DNA of 33,478 nucleotides, from positions 1 to 33,478 of the forward strand of contig JAEEYO010000008.1 of NCBI GenBank assembly GCA_016288205.1, given 5' to 3'. Below are positions 1 to 8,400 of this stretch, piece after piece (positions within the stretch are counted from its first letter, which is position 1; every line of letters begins with the position of its first letter). Below the pieces are notes generated by a model, which was given only the letters and a program-made list of their open reading frames with translations, searched no databases and was not told the origin of the DNA. Made by a program: the position numbers and the translations under genes. The stretch is from Treponema sp. GTDB lineage: Bacteria > Spirochaetota > Spirochaetia > Treponematales > Treponemataceae.

Positions 1-815
1 TCATCCTGAGTGCGGTAACGGAGCTTGCACTGCCAGAATCCCATTCCATACTCAGGCATCATGGGTGTGCGTCCGGTCACGTCGCTGTACTGTCTCATAA
101 TCTGTGCGGGGGTGTCGCCTGATGTAATCCAGTAATCCATTTTTTTCGTGCTGTTCACGTGCCATTCGGTTTTATTCGTCGCAAATGAAGCGTAACCGAT
201 CGCGGGATTGTTCCACAAAAATCCGTACTTGCGGCTGGAGACAAAAAACGGAACCGAGGACTGACTGTTGCGGTGTGCGAGCTCCATCATGGATCCCTTT
301 CTGTCAAAGCATCCGTCCTGATACACTCCCATGCCGTATATGTGCTCATTTTCAAAAGCCTCAAATCTTGCGTTCAAAATATAATCAGTGGTGCCGGTAA
401 TCGCCTTTAGCTCACGACCTTCAACACGAAGCGGCACGGCATAGCGGTCAATTCTGTCCCTCGTCCGCCAGTATTCGGAAGTAAGCAGCTCGTCCTTCTG
501 ATTGTAAAAACTAATCCATCCCTCGAAGCTCACCCTTGCCGTAATATTTCCGTTCGTAAATGAAGCCTCTTCCGCAAAAGATTTATGCTCCTCGCGCTCA
601 TCCCCATAATACCAGGGCTCAGTCACATCAATCTTCTTGATTTCAATCTTCGGCTCCGGCTTGACGCATGGCTCGGACAAAGCCCAGTCGTTTGAATCCA
701 TCTCAGCGGATTTCGTCATCCTCACGCGAAGAGAATTCTCCCCCCAGCTTTCAATGTAAAGCCGCTCGTTTCCCCTCTGAACCACCAGGCGATTTTCTTC
801 TTTGTAGAAATACAT
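1..815 (-). CDS. Glycoside hydrolase family 31 enzyme (alpha-xylosidase/alpha-glucosidase type), N-terminal part only
   Basis: The gene runs off the left edge of the window, so only the first 271 residues are visible. The ATG at 815 is preceded by AGGGGAG at good spacing. The visible part is the GH31 N-terminal beta-sandwich (galactose-mutarotase-like) region and the entrance to the catalytic barrel. Near the cut it reads PEYGMGFWQCKLRYRTQDE, a characteristic GH31 segment just before the (beta/alpha)8 barrel, and an upstream stretch IYGMGVYQDGCFDRKG is also family-like. No signal peptide is seen, so it probably acts in the cytoplasm, releasing alpha-linked xylose or glucose from imported oligosaccharides. 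It is the last visible gene of an operon led by a GH51 arabinofuranosidase, which favours hemicellulose (xyloglucan/arabinoxylan) use over starch. The catalytic aspartates lie outside the window, so substrate specificity is an inference. Confidence 0.85.
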   Translation of the reverse strand, partial: MYFYKEENRLVVQRGNERLYIESWGENSLRVRMTKSAEMDSNDWALSEPCVKPEPKIEIKKIDVTEPWYYGDEREEHKSFAEEASFTNGNITARVSFEGWISFYNQKDELLTSEYWRTRDRIDRYAVPLRVEGRELKAITGTTDYILNARFEAFENEHIYGMGVYQDGCFDRKGSMMELAHRNSQSSVPFFVSSRKYGFLWNNPAIGYASFATNKTEWHVNSTKKMDYWITSGDTPAQIMRQYSDVTGRTPMMPEYGMGFWQCKLRYRTQD

Positions 816-847
816 AGTCTCCCCTTTATAAACAATAAACTTTTTTA

Positions 848-1498
848 CTATAAAAATGATTTCAAGTCCTCAAGCGAAGGACACAATCGGAAGAGCAATT
901 TTTTAATCTCTTCGCTCGGCTGAATCTGGTCAGGAACCATAACGGCTTTCATTCCCGCGGCATAGGCGGATTTAATTCCGTTGGGACTGTCCTCAACCGC
1001 AACGCAATTTTCAGGAGGGACGCCCAGAGCAGAACAGGCACGCAAATATATTTCAGGGTCAGGCTTTGAGTGCTCCACCTCGTCACCACAGATTGTAGTC
1101 TTAAAGTATTTGAGAAAATCAGCTTCTCTCAGCTCACGGTGAACGGCATCCTTTCTTGTGGAAGATGCGAGCGCAAGAGGATATTTCTTTTCTGAAAGAT
1201 AATCCAAAATCTCACGCGCGTAGTGCATCAGAGGGAGGCCGTTTTCATCAGCAAAGGTATGGAAAAGTATGGAGCATCGTTCGCGGAATTCAACGGCGGG
1301 AAAATCTCGTCCGTATTTATTCCAAAGATACTCATATTGGTCGGTCCTTGAAGAACCAGTGCAATCTCTTACGGCGGTCTCCACATCCGAAATGCCGTAC
1401 TCCTCGCCAGCTTTTTTCCACATTATGCGTGTGATTCTTTCGCTGTCAAAAAGCACTCCGTCCATGTCAAAGACCACCGCAGAAATTTTGTCTGTCAT
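848..1498 (-). CDS. HAD-superfamily hydrolase (beta-phosphoglucomutase/sugar-phosphatase-like)
   Basis: This 216-aa protein has the haloacid dehalogenase motifs in order: motif I FDMDGVLFDSE with Asp11 as nucleophile and Asp13 as general acid, a Ser/Thr motif II (ASSTRKD), motif III Lys in HSKPDPEIY, and the acidic motif IV (VAVEDSPNGI). The helical cap between motifs I and II and the overall length fit HAD subfamily IA variant 3, which contains beta-phosphoglucomutases, phosphoglycolate phosphatases and sugar phosphatases. It should hydrolyse or isomerise a small phosphorylated metabolite in the cytoplasm with Mg2+. It lies 20 nt downstream of the DUF1295 gene and 32 nt upstream of the GH31 gene on the same strand, so it is probably cotranscribed with glycosidases and may act on a sugar phosphate. 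The exact substrate cannot be read from the sequence. Confidence 0.85.
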   Translation of the reverse strand: MTDKISAVVFDMDGVLFDSERITRIMWKKAGEEYGISDVETAVRDCTGSSRTDQYEYLWNKYGRDFPAVEFRERCSILFHTFADENGLPLMHYAREILDYLSEKKYPLALASSTRKDAVHRELREADFLKYFKTTICGDEVEHSKPDPEIYLRACSALGVPPENCVAVEDSPNGIKSAYAAGMKAVMVPDQIQPSEEIKKLLFRLCPSLEDLKSFL

Positions 1499-1518
1499 TT
1501 TTTACTCCGAAACATTCC

Positions 1519-2316
1519 TTATGCGACAAGGAATTTAAATTTCACCACGCTGTACAGTGGGATGAAAGGTACAATTATGGGAACTGATTTCGAATACTTC
1601 TGGAACTCCGGGTCGCTGCCATAGGTCCTAATCTGCCTGAGCTCAAGACGACGCGCGCCGCTGAACATCACGTAATAAATCAGCACGAGACCTGAGATTG
1701 CAGCAATCCACTGCCATCCGTGATACGCGGGAATGCCGCTGACGAATACTCCCGTCCACAAAAGCAGCTCACCCAGATAATTCGGGCATCGGACAAAGCG
1801 ATAGAGACCGGTTTTCACGAAGGTACCCGGATTCTTTTTCTTCGCGTCAGACTTCTGTTTGTCGGCGGTCACTTCCATGAGGATTCCGAGAACCATCAGA
1901 ACAAGACCGGCAATGGCGCATCCACCGAATCCAAGAGCCTTTCCCATTTCCAGCCTGAAAAGAAGCGGACTTGTCATAAGCAGATAGAGAATCGCACAGC
2001 TCAGCCAGATGCAAATCTTTGCAAAGACAGAAACCTTGCTTCCGTCCTTTATGTCTCCGCTCACATGCTTTCCATAGGATGGCATCTTAATCTCGCGGTA
2101 GAGAAGATATCCGCCGAGCCTGAGTCCGTAAACAAAAAGGAGCGCGCTTATGATGATTGTGACCGGGCTCAATCCTGTGAAATAAAGAATGAACATTGCA
2201 AGCGAAAGTCCGGAAATTCCAAATCCGTACCCGACGGAAAAGAAATGCACATAGTACCTGAATCCGATGGAAGAAATCACCAGCGAAACAGCAGCCAAAA
2301 TAATATAGTTAAGCAT
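1519..2316 (-). CDS. DUF1295 / steroid 5-alpha-reductase-like integral membrane protein
   Basis: A 265-aa polytopic membrane protein with about six to seven hydrophobic helices. The C-terminal half carries the signature of the DUF1295/isoprenylcysteine methyltransferase-like group (YRFVRCPNYLGELLLWTG, then RRLELRQIRTYGSDPEF). Such proteins are NAD(P)H-dependent lipid reductases or methyltransferases acting in the membrane; no bacterial substrate is firmly assigned. I chose the ATG at 2316 because GGAGG sits 5 nt upstream of it. The in-frame GTG at 2322 overlaps that ribosome-binding site and is less likely. It sits between the GH51 gene (81 nt gap) and the HAD gene (20 nt gap) in a carbohydrate operon, an unexpected place for a lipid-modifying enzyme, and nothing here explains the link. 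Confidence 0.8.
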   Translation of the reverse strand: MLNYIILAAVSLVISSIGFRYYVHFFSVGYGFGISGLSLAMFILYFTGLSPVTIIISALLFVYGLRLGGYLLYREIKMPSYGKHVSGDIKDGSKVSVFAKICIWLSCAILYLLMTSPLLFRLEMGKALGFGGCAIAGLVLMVLGILMEVTADKQKSDAKKKNPGTFVKTGLYRFVRCPNYLGELLLWTGVFVSGIPAYHGWQWIAAISGLVLIYYVMFSGARRLELRQIRTYGSDPEFQKYSKSVPIIVPFIPLYSVVKFKFLVA

Positions 2317-2397
2317 AAGCACCTCCGCAAAAAGTCAACCCGCCCGAAAATCTTTCAGGCAGGCTGTTGTAGTTAAAATCTCTCTCCGAAACAATTT

Positions 2398-3906
2398 CTA
2401 TTTTCCGAGTTCCACTTCCAGATGCAAGACGCTTGCAGCAGGAATCTCAAATTTGATTTTGTTTCCGTCAATGCGGGCTGAATCAAACTTGCGAACATGT
2501 ACCTGGTTCTGATTTTCAAATGAGTTGTACTCGTGAATCTCACCGCCGACAATCTCACCCTTTACGCTTGCAGGAGCGGCATCGGCAAAGACTGACTCAA
2601 TCGCCCTTCCATCCTTCGCCGAAAGATTTACGAGAGTGATGTGAACCTTTCCATCCGCGTCAACCGAAACAGACTCATGCAGGGACGGAACCTTCGCGTT
2701 ATCCTCAAGTCCGATTGTCTCAGTCTCCACGAAGCTTTCCACAAGCTCGGCGTTCTGATGTGCCTTGTACATGTCGAACACATGGTAGGTCGGAGTGAGA
2801 ACCATCTTGTCTCCCTCGGTCAGAATCGGGGACTGGAGCACGTTCACGAGCTGCGCGATATTTGCCATTGCGACACGGTCACAGTGCTTGTTGAAAATGT
2901 TCAGGTTGATTCCGGCGACCAATGCGTCACGGATTGTGTTCTGCTGATAGAGGAATCCCGGATTTGTTCCCGGCTCCACGTTGTACCATGTTCCCCACTC
3001 GTCCACAATCAGCTTCACGATTTTCTTCTTGTCGTGGCGGTCCATAATCTCCGTGTGGCGTGTAATCAGCTCCTCCATGTAGAGCGTCTTTTTGAGGGTC
3101 TCGTACCAATCCTTCTCATCAAAGTCCAGGGCGTATCCCTTGTTCTCCCAGTTGTGCGGCACAGTGTAATAATGGAGGGAAAGACCGTCCATGAATCCAT
3201 GCGCGTTCTCGGGGCATTTGAAGCAGCGTTCCATCACGGTGTCGGTCCAACCATAGTCATCGCCGTTTGGTCCGCATGCAATTTTGAAAATGGGTTTCTT
3301 GGGATCGTAATTTCTAACGTAGGTCTGATAGCGGCGGTAAAGGTTCGCGTAATAATCAGGGAGCATGTTTCCTCCGCATCCCCAGTTCTCATTGCCCACG
3401 CCGAAATAATTCACGGTCCAGGGCTCCTCGCTTCCGTTTGCCTTTCTCAAATCTGCCATGGGAGAAACACCGTCGAAGGTCATGTACTCCACCCACTCGC
3501 TCATCTCCTGCACGGTTCCGCTGCCCACGTTTCCGTTCACGTAGCTTTTGCATCCGAGCTGGCGGCACAGTTCCATAAACTCATGCGTACCGAAAGAATT
3601 GTCCTCCAGCACTCCGCCCCAGTGTGTGTTAATCATCTTCTTGCGTTTTTCCACCGGACCGATTCCGTCCTTCCAGTGATACTCGTCCGCAAAACATCCG
3701 CCCGGCCATCTGAGCGCAGGTATCTTGATTTTCTTGAGGGCAGCAACAACATCGCTCCTCATTCCGTTCACATTGGGAATTGCGGAATCCTTCCCGACAA
3801 AAAGTCCTTCGTAAATGCACCTTCCAAGATGCTCCGAAAAATGTCCTTGAATTTCCGCGCTGATTTTTCCCATCCTGTGATGGGGATTGATGAACAGCCG
3901 TGCCAT
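2398..3906 (-). CDS. GH51 alpha-L-arabinofuranosidase (cytoplasmic)
   Basis: A 502-aa protein of normal GH51 length with no signal peptide. It releases terminal alpha-L-arabinofuranose from arabinoxylan or arabinan oligosaccharides. Family landmarks: [18 protein letters not shown] near residue 21, [15 protein letters not shown] near 64, the acid/base glutamate E173 in [13 protein letters not shown], and the nucleophile E303 in [13 protein letters not shown]-terminal beta-sandwich domain follows from about residue 390. The ATG at 3906 is chosen because GGAGG lies 5 nt upstream; an in-frame ATG at 3918 contains that site and would add only MEDF. It is the first gene after a good promoter (3934-3961) and heads the operon that continues through DUF1295, HAD and GH31. 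A secreted endo-enzyme and a transporter must be elsewhere. Confidence 0.95.
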   Translation of the reverse strand: MARLFINPHHRMGKISAEIQGHFSEHLGRCIYEGLFVGKDSAIPNVNGMRSDVVAALKKIKIPALRWPGGCFADEYHWKDGIGPVEKRKKMINTHWGGVLEDNSFGTHEFMELCRQLGCKSYVNGNVGSGTVQEMSEWVEYMTFDGVSPMADLRKANGSEEPWTVNYFGVGNENWGCGGNMLPDYYANLYRRYQTYVRNYDPKKPIFKIACGPNGDDYGWTDTVMERCFKCPENAHGFMDGLSLHYYTVPHNWENKGYALDFDEKDWYETLKKTLYMEELITRHTEIMDRHDKKKIVKLIVDEWGTWYNVEPGTNPGFLYQQNTIRDALVAGINLNIFNKHCDRVAMANIAQLVNVLQSPILTEGDKMVLTPTYHVFDMYKAHQNAELVESFVETETIGLEDNAKVPSLHESVSVDADGKVHITLVNLSAKDGRAIESVFADAAPASVKGEIVGGEIHEYNSFENQNQVHVRKFDSARIDGNKIKFEIPAASVLHLEVELGK

Positions 3907-3933
3907 AAAATCCTCCATAATGTCATTTCATTC

Positions 3934-3961
3934 AGTATACTTTGCTTTCATAAAATTGCAA
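3934..3961 (-). promoter_or_regulatory. Sigma-70 type promoter of the GH51-GH31 operon
   Basis: On the minus strand: TTGCAA (3956-3961), 16-nt spacer, TATACT (3934-3939). Transcription would start near 3927, about 20 nt before the GH51 ATG. The GH51 operon therefore has its own promoter, separate from the DUF6171 gene upstream. Confidence 0.65.
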
Positions 3962-4002
3962 GGGCTTTTTAGCGGATTAAGGAAATTTAAGCAAAAAAAC
4001 GC

Positions 4003-4275
4003 TCAAAAATCTTCTATAAATTCAGTCCACTTGGGAGGAATTAGGGGGCATTTTTTTACACGGAACGCGGCCCGCACCTCAACATAGCATCCGCAGGAAA
4101 GGCAGGTTCCCTCAAGCAGATTGGCGCATTTTCCGCAGATTGTCAGACGCTTTTCGTACTCCTCGTCCGGGGTCTTGTCATCCGGTGAAATTGATTCTAT
4201 ATACGCACCGAGCTCAGGCGGCACACCATCCATGTCCCTCAGAAGACACTTTCGGCAAATCCGCTTTTCCTCCAT
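4003..4275 (-). CDS. DUF6171-type small cysteine-rich protein
   Basis: A 90-aa protein with eight cysteines in pairs: C7-x2-C10, C47-x2-C50, C58-x2-C61-x-C63 and C76. The central CGCYVEVRAAF followed by KKCPLIPPKW matches my memory of the DUF6171 family, found mostly in Firmicutes and probably a zinc-binding protein of unknown function. The ATG at 4275 has GGAGG 6 nt upstream. It is transcribed from its own strong promoter (4301-4329) and diverges from the secreted protein gene at 4352. The GH51 promoter begins downstream of its stop codon, so it is probably a single-gene unit, though read-through is possible because no clear terminator follows it. Confidence 0.8.
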   Translation of the reverse strand: MEEKRICRKCLLRDMDGVPPELGAYIESISPDDKTPDEEYEKRLTICGKCANLLEGTCLSCGCYVEVRAAFRVKKCPLIPPKWTEFIEDF

Positions 4276-4300
4276 CCCGCACCTCCGTTATCACTTATTA

Positions 4301-4329
4301 ATTATCCATTATCAACTGTCAAATGTCAA
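4301..4329 (-). promoter_or_regulatory. Sigma-70 promoter of the DUF6171 gene
   Basis: Minus strand TTGACA (4324-4329), 17-nt spacer, GATAAT (4301-4306): a near-consensus promoter about 20 nt before the SD and ATG. It overlaps the opposing promoter at 4316-4345, so the two genes probably compete for polymerase. Confidence 0.7.
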
Positions 4330-4345
4330 TCATAATGCCGATAAT
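4316..4345 (+). promoter_or_regulatory. Putative promoter giving a leaderless mRNA for the gene at 4352
   Basis: Plus strand CTGTCA (4316-4321), 18-nt spacer, GATAAT (4340-4345), then exactly 6 nt and the ATG at 4352. There is no Shine-Dalgarno before that ATG. The start of transcription should fall at or next to the A of the ATG. The -35 matches consensus at only 4 of 6 positions. Confidence 0.5.
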
Positions 4346-4351
4346 ACCAAT

Positions 4352-5368
4352 ATGAGATTCTTTTTTTCAAGAAAGCACCTTCTGCTTTCAGCCATGATTT
4401 TCATCGCCACAGCTTTACAGGCACAGACGTCAAGACCCGTCGTTTCGGAAATAAATGCAGCCCCCCTTTCCAGCAACAAGATTGAAATCCGCTGGAAACT
4501 TCCGCCGCAGCAGTCCACCGACGAAGGTCAGATACGGGCAATCCACATTTACCGTGACATACGCCCCATTTCATCAATCTCTTCCAAAAAATCAATTGCC
4601 GTGCTGCCGTCCTATGCCAGCTCATACACTGACACACCCGGCGATTTCCGCGAATATTTTTATGCGGTCGTAACGGAGCTTACATCAGACGGATCTGCGG
4701 GAGCGTCCAACGGAGGTCTTTACTTCGACGAGGAGATTGACACACCGCCGCAGGAGACAAGGGGCAAGATTTACAATGTGATTCTTCCCGGAGTAAACGC
4801 AACCGTGCGGGGAGCAAGAATCAGCGGAAAAACTGAATCCATTGAGGAACTGAACGAAAAGCAGTATCTCCTCCAGACAAAGGAAGCAGAGGAAAAAGTC
4901 TACGGCGAAAACAGATTGCGCGAGCAGCCCCTTCCCTACATGGACATACTGGGCGACATGAACACCCTGCACGAGAGAAAAATCAGTGTGGAAGCGGAGG
5001 AAAAGGCGAAACTGCTTTTAAAGGGAAAGAAAACCGAGAGCAAAAAAATACTTTCCGAATACGTTTTCCCGGAAGATTTGATTGAGGGCACGGATGATGA
5101 TGAGATTGCCCTGTTTGAAATTCTGAAAGATTCCTTCATTAAAAAAGATTATGTGGAGGCGGAAAAATCGCTTGATAAATTTCTGCCCAAGGTAAAAAAT
5201 CAGGAAGTGAAAAACAGAACGATTTTCTATCTAGGCGAATGTGCATATTTTAACGGCAACATGCCTAACGCAATTAATCACTTCATTCTCCTGCAGGACA
5301 CATACCCGTCATTGTGCCGCCGCTGGATAAAAAGCTCCCTTGATTTGTATGTGATAGTTGGAAACTGA
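4352..5368 (+). CDS. Exported protein with an Fn3-like N-terminal region and a TPR-like C-terminus
   Basis: A 338-aa protein. A signal peptide spans residues 1-24 (MRFFFSRKHLL..., cleavage after ALQA). The next ~100 residues have the look of a fibronectin type III domain: KIEIRWKLPP, then IHIYRDIRPI, then SYTDTPGDFREYFYAVV. The middle is charged and probably helical (residues ~150-260). The C-terminus resembles a tetratricopeptide pair (YVEAEKSLDKFLPKV, then FYLGECAYFNGNMPNAINHF). The reading frame stays open upstream to 4121, but the signal peptide and the promoter geometry place the start at 4352. No SD is present. Similar Fn3-TPR exported proteins are frequent hypotheticals in treponemes. 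A periplasmic or surface scaffolding role is an inference; no enzymatic motif is visible. Confidence 0.75.
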   Translation: MRFFFSRKHLLLSAMIFIATALQAQTSRPVVSEINAAPLSSNKIEIRWKLPPQQSTDEGQIRAIHIYRDIRPISSISSKKSIAVLPSYASSYTDTPGDFREYFYAVVTELTSDGSAGASNGGLYFDEEIDTPPQETRGKIYNVILPGVNATVRGARISGKTESIEELNEKQYLLQTKEAEEKVYGENRLREQPLPYMDILGDMNTLHERKISVEAEEKAKLLLKGKKTESKKILSEYVFPEDLIEGTDDDEIALFEILKDSFIKKDYVEAEKSLDKFLPKVKNQEVKNRTIFYLGECAYFNGNMPNAINHFILLQDTYPSLCRRWIKSSLDLYVIVGN

Positions 5369-5390
5369 CATCGCTAATTAATTTAAAATG

Positions 5391-5430
5391 AAAAGACCGA
5401 TTCATCTTTTGGGTGAACCGGCCTTTTTTA
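5391..5430. terminator. Bidirectional Rho-independent terminator
   Basis: The arms at 5395-5404 and 5414-5423 form a 10-bp stem around a 9-nt loop. The minus-strand RNA pairs fully with two G-U pairs; the plus-strand RNA has two A-C mismatches. The stem is followed by T6 on the plus strand and by TTTT on the minus strand. It separates the convergent genes ending at 5368 and 5451. Confidence 0.8.
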
Positions 5431-5450
5431 TTTTCATGGCATTCTTATGC

Positions 5451-8400
5451 CTATCTGTTCAACAACAATTTGTCAATTGTTTCCCAGAACTGTTTTGAAG
5501 TCAGAGCCTTTCCGTGGCCAACCTCTTGGACATTGTTATTTGCATCGATATAAACAATCATCGGTGTGTTCACGGTCTTGACCTTCGGGAGGAAAGTCTT
5601 CGCGTAGGTGTCCATCGCATTTTTCGCATTGTTGCTCGTGTCATACGCAAAGTTCATCTCGGAAAGAGCATATTTGTTGCGGAATGTCTTTACGGCACTT
5701 TCCTTTGCTTTCCTTGTCTCCACGAAAATGATGTCCACGGCACCGAAGTTCCTGTAGTCACCGTTAATGTTCTTGAGGAAATTCTTTGTGCGTCCGCAGC
5801 TTGTCGCATAGAAGACCAGAATCTTTGGCTTTCCGCTTGCCGTTGTGTTCGCAACCTTTCCACCAACCAGAGGGAACGAGACAGAAACAGGATTCTTTCT
5901 GTTGGCTCCATCCTTCTCGGGCTCCTTCTTCGGTGGTGTAGGCACTTCGCACGCTCCGTCCTCACATTCATTCGCCGCAGTACTTGGAGCAGGTTTCTTC
6001 TCTGGCTCAGCGGGTTTCTTTTCCGGCACAGGAGCGGGTTTTGTCTCAGGCTTTTTCTCAGGAACCGCAGGCTTGGTTTCAGGCTTTGGAGTTGGCTTTG
6101 TCTCCGGTTTTTTCTCTGGAACCGCAGGTTTCTTCTCAGGCACAGAGGGCTTAGTCTCAGGTTTCTTTTCAGGAACCGCAGGCTTGGTTTCAGGCGTGGG
6201 AGCCGGGGTTGGAGCCGGAGACTCACACTGTCCGTCATCGCATGAATTTGAGCTCGGAGAAGCTTTCAGATATCCGTCAATCACTTCACGGATGTGGTCG
6301 TACTTAACCGTAGTCGCGGTCTCATATTTCTGGATCACGTTGTTTGAGTCAATGTAGACGATGACCGGAAGTCCAATGCTGTTGACGCTTCCCTGAATCA
6401 GCTCGATGTACCCCCACATGGCTTTGTTTGCACCATTGGCTTCATCATAAGCAAATTTCATTGCGGCGGATCCGTAAGTGTCCTTGAACTTCTGCACGTC
6501 CTCTTTTTTCGCTCTGTTGATTTCAATCTCGTAGATGTCCGCATCAGAGAACTTTGAGTAATTCGGTCCGAGAGACTTGGTGGTTCCCTGACATCTTCCG
6601 CAACTTGTCTTGAAGAAAATCAGGACCTTGGGTTTGCTCTCAGCCTTGCTGGTCACCTTGGTTCCGTCGAGCAGAGTGAATGTGGTGTTGATTGAGTTCT
6701 TGATATTAAGTCCGTCAGTCTTCGCTTGTGTCGCTGGAGTCGTCGGAGTGCTTGGAGCCTGGCTTGGAGCCGCAGTTTCACACTCTCCGTCATCGCATGA
6801 ATTTGAGCTCGGAGAAGCTTTCAGATATCCGTCAATCACTTCGCGAATGTGGTCATACTTAACCGTAGTTGCGGTCTCATATTTCTGGATTACGTTGTTT
6901 GAGTCAATGTAGACGATAACCGGGAGTCCTATGGTGCTGACACTACCCTGAATAAGATTGATGTATTTGAACATGACATTGCAGGCATCATTACCCTCGT
7001 CATAAGCAAATTTCATCGCGGCTGATCCGTAAGTGTCCTTGAACGACTGCACGTCCGCTTTTTTGGCATTGTTAATCTCAATCTCGTAGATGTCCACGTC
7101 GGAGAACTTTGAGTAATTCGGTCCGAGAGACTTGGTGGTGCTTCTACATCTTCCGCAGATTGTCTGGAAGAAAATAAGGACCTTGGGTTTGCTCTCAGCC
7201 TTGCTGGTCACCTTGGTTCCGTCGAGCAGAGTGAATGTGGCGTTGATTGAGTTCTTGATGTTGAGTCCGTCAGTCTTCGTCTGCGTCGCTGGAGTCGTCG
7301 GGGTGCTTGGTGCAGGTGTCGCAGTCTGATTTGTTGTTCCGGTATTTGTCTGAGGAAGTCCTTCCTTTGGAATCAGATAGTTGTCAATCACGTTGCGGAC
7401 AAATTGAGCGGGATTGTCTCTCGGACATCCGTTCAGCTCATACTGAATCTTGTTGTTGCAGTCAATGAAAATCACAAATGGATAGCCGGTTCCTGAGCTG
7501 GTCAGTTTTCCATATTCCGTAAACGACTCTTTTCCCTCGCTTCCAGACTCTCCCGTACCCGACGTAAATTTCAGGGCGGAAAGATTGTTGTCGGAGATGT
7601 ACTTCGTAATTTTTTCATCCGAATCGTTGTATGCGTTCACGAGATAGAGGTCCACATCGGAGAATTTACTGTAGTTCGCGGCAAGGTCCGTGTTAAGTTT
7701 CTTTGCATAGGGACAGTATGTGGCGTAGAAGACAAGCACTTTCGGTCTTGCGGTTGAAACCTGATTCGTCACTTTGCCGCCTGTACGCAGAGTGTATGTG
7801 TAGCTTGGAAGATTGGTCAGGTTCTTTCCCTTGTATTTTGCGCTTCCGTAAGTTACCGAGGGAACCACTGGACCAGAGCGTCCTGCAGATGGATTTGAAG
7901 GTGCCGGGCTTGGAGTCTGAGTTCCAGGATTTGCAGAACCGGATGTGCCAGAACTTGAGCCAGAAGATGAAACAGAGCCAGAACCAGAGGCAAGAATCCT
8001 TGAGTTTATGGTGGCGGCATCGTTAGCCCAAGGGAGCGACGGAGACTCGGCGACTTTGTACAAAAGCACGTACTGAATTCTTCCACCGGCGGCTCCTATG
8101 CCGAGGATAAGATCTTCCGTGGATGTAGGCTTTGCGGAAAAATCCTTATTGCTTGTAAGAGTCTGCCAGCTTCCACCGACCTTCACCAACATTGTCTGTC
8201 CCGAAGGAATGGTCAGGTTGAAAGTATAGGTCTCTCCTTTTTTGAGTGTTCCTGCCATGGGAAGCTTGTTGAATTTAATGCCTCCTTTTACGACATTATG
8301 CATCGCAAGCATCATGACAGGAGCCCATGCCTTGTTGTGGGTCAGGTAAAAATCATAAAGCTCTTTTCCGTCAATTCCGCACAATGCGTAATCAGGTTCC

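Noticed and set aside
2641..3972. 443-codon open frame on the plus strand
   Set aside because: It is antisense to the GH51 gene, whose catalytic motifs are intact. The translation is a low-information shadow with no family signature.
5982..6212. Regularly repeated DNA that might suggest a CRISPR array
   Set aside because: The repeats are in frame, lack unique spacers and encode Pro/Lys linker units inside a long gene.
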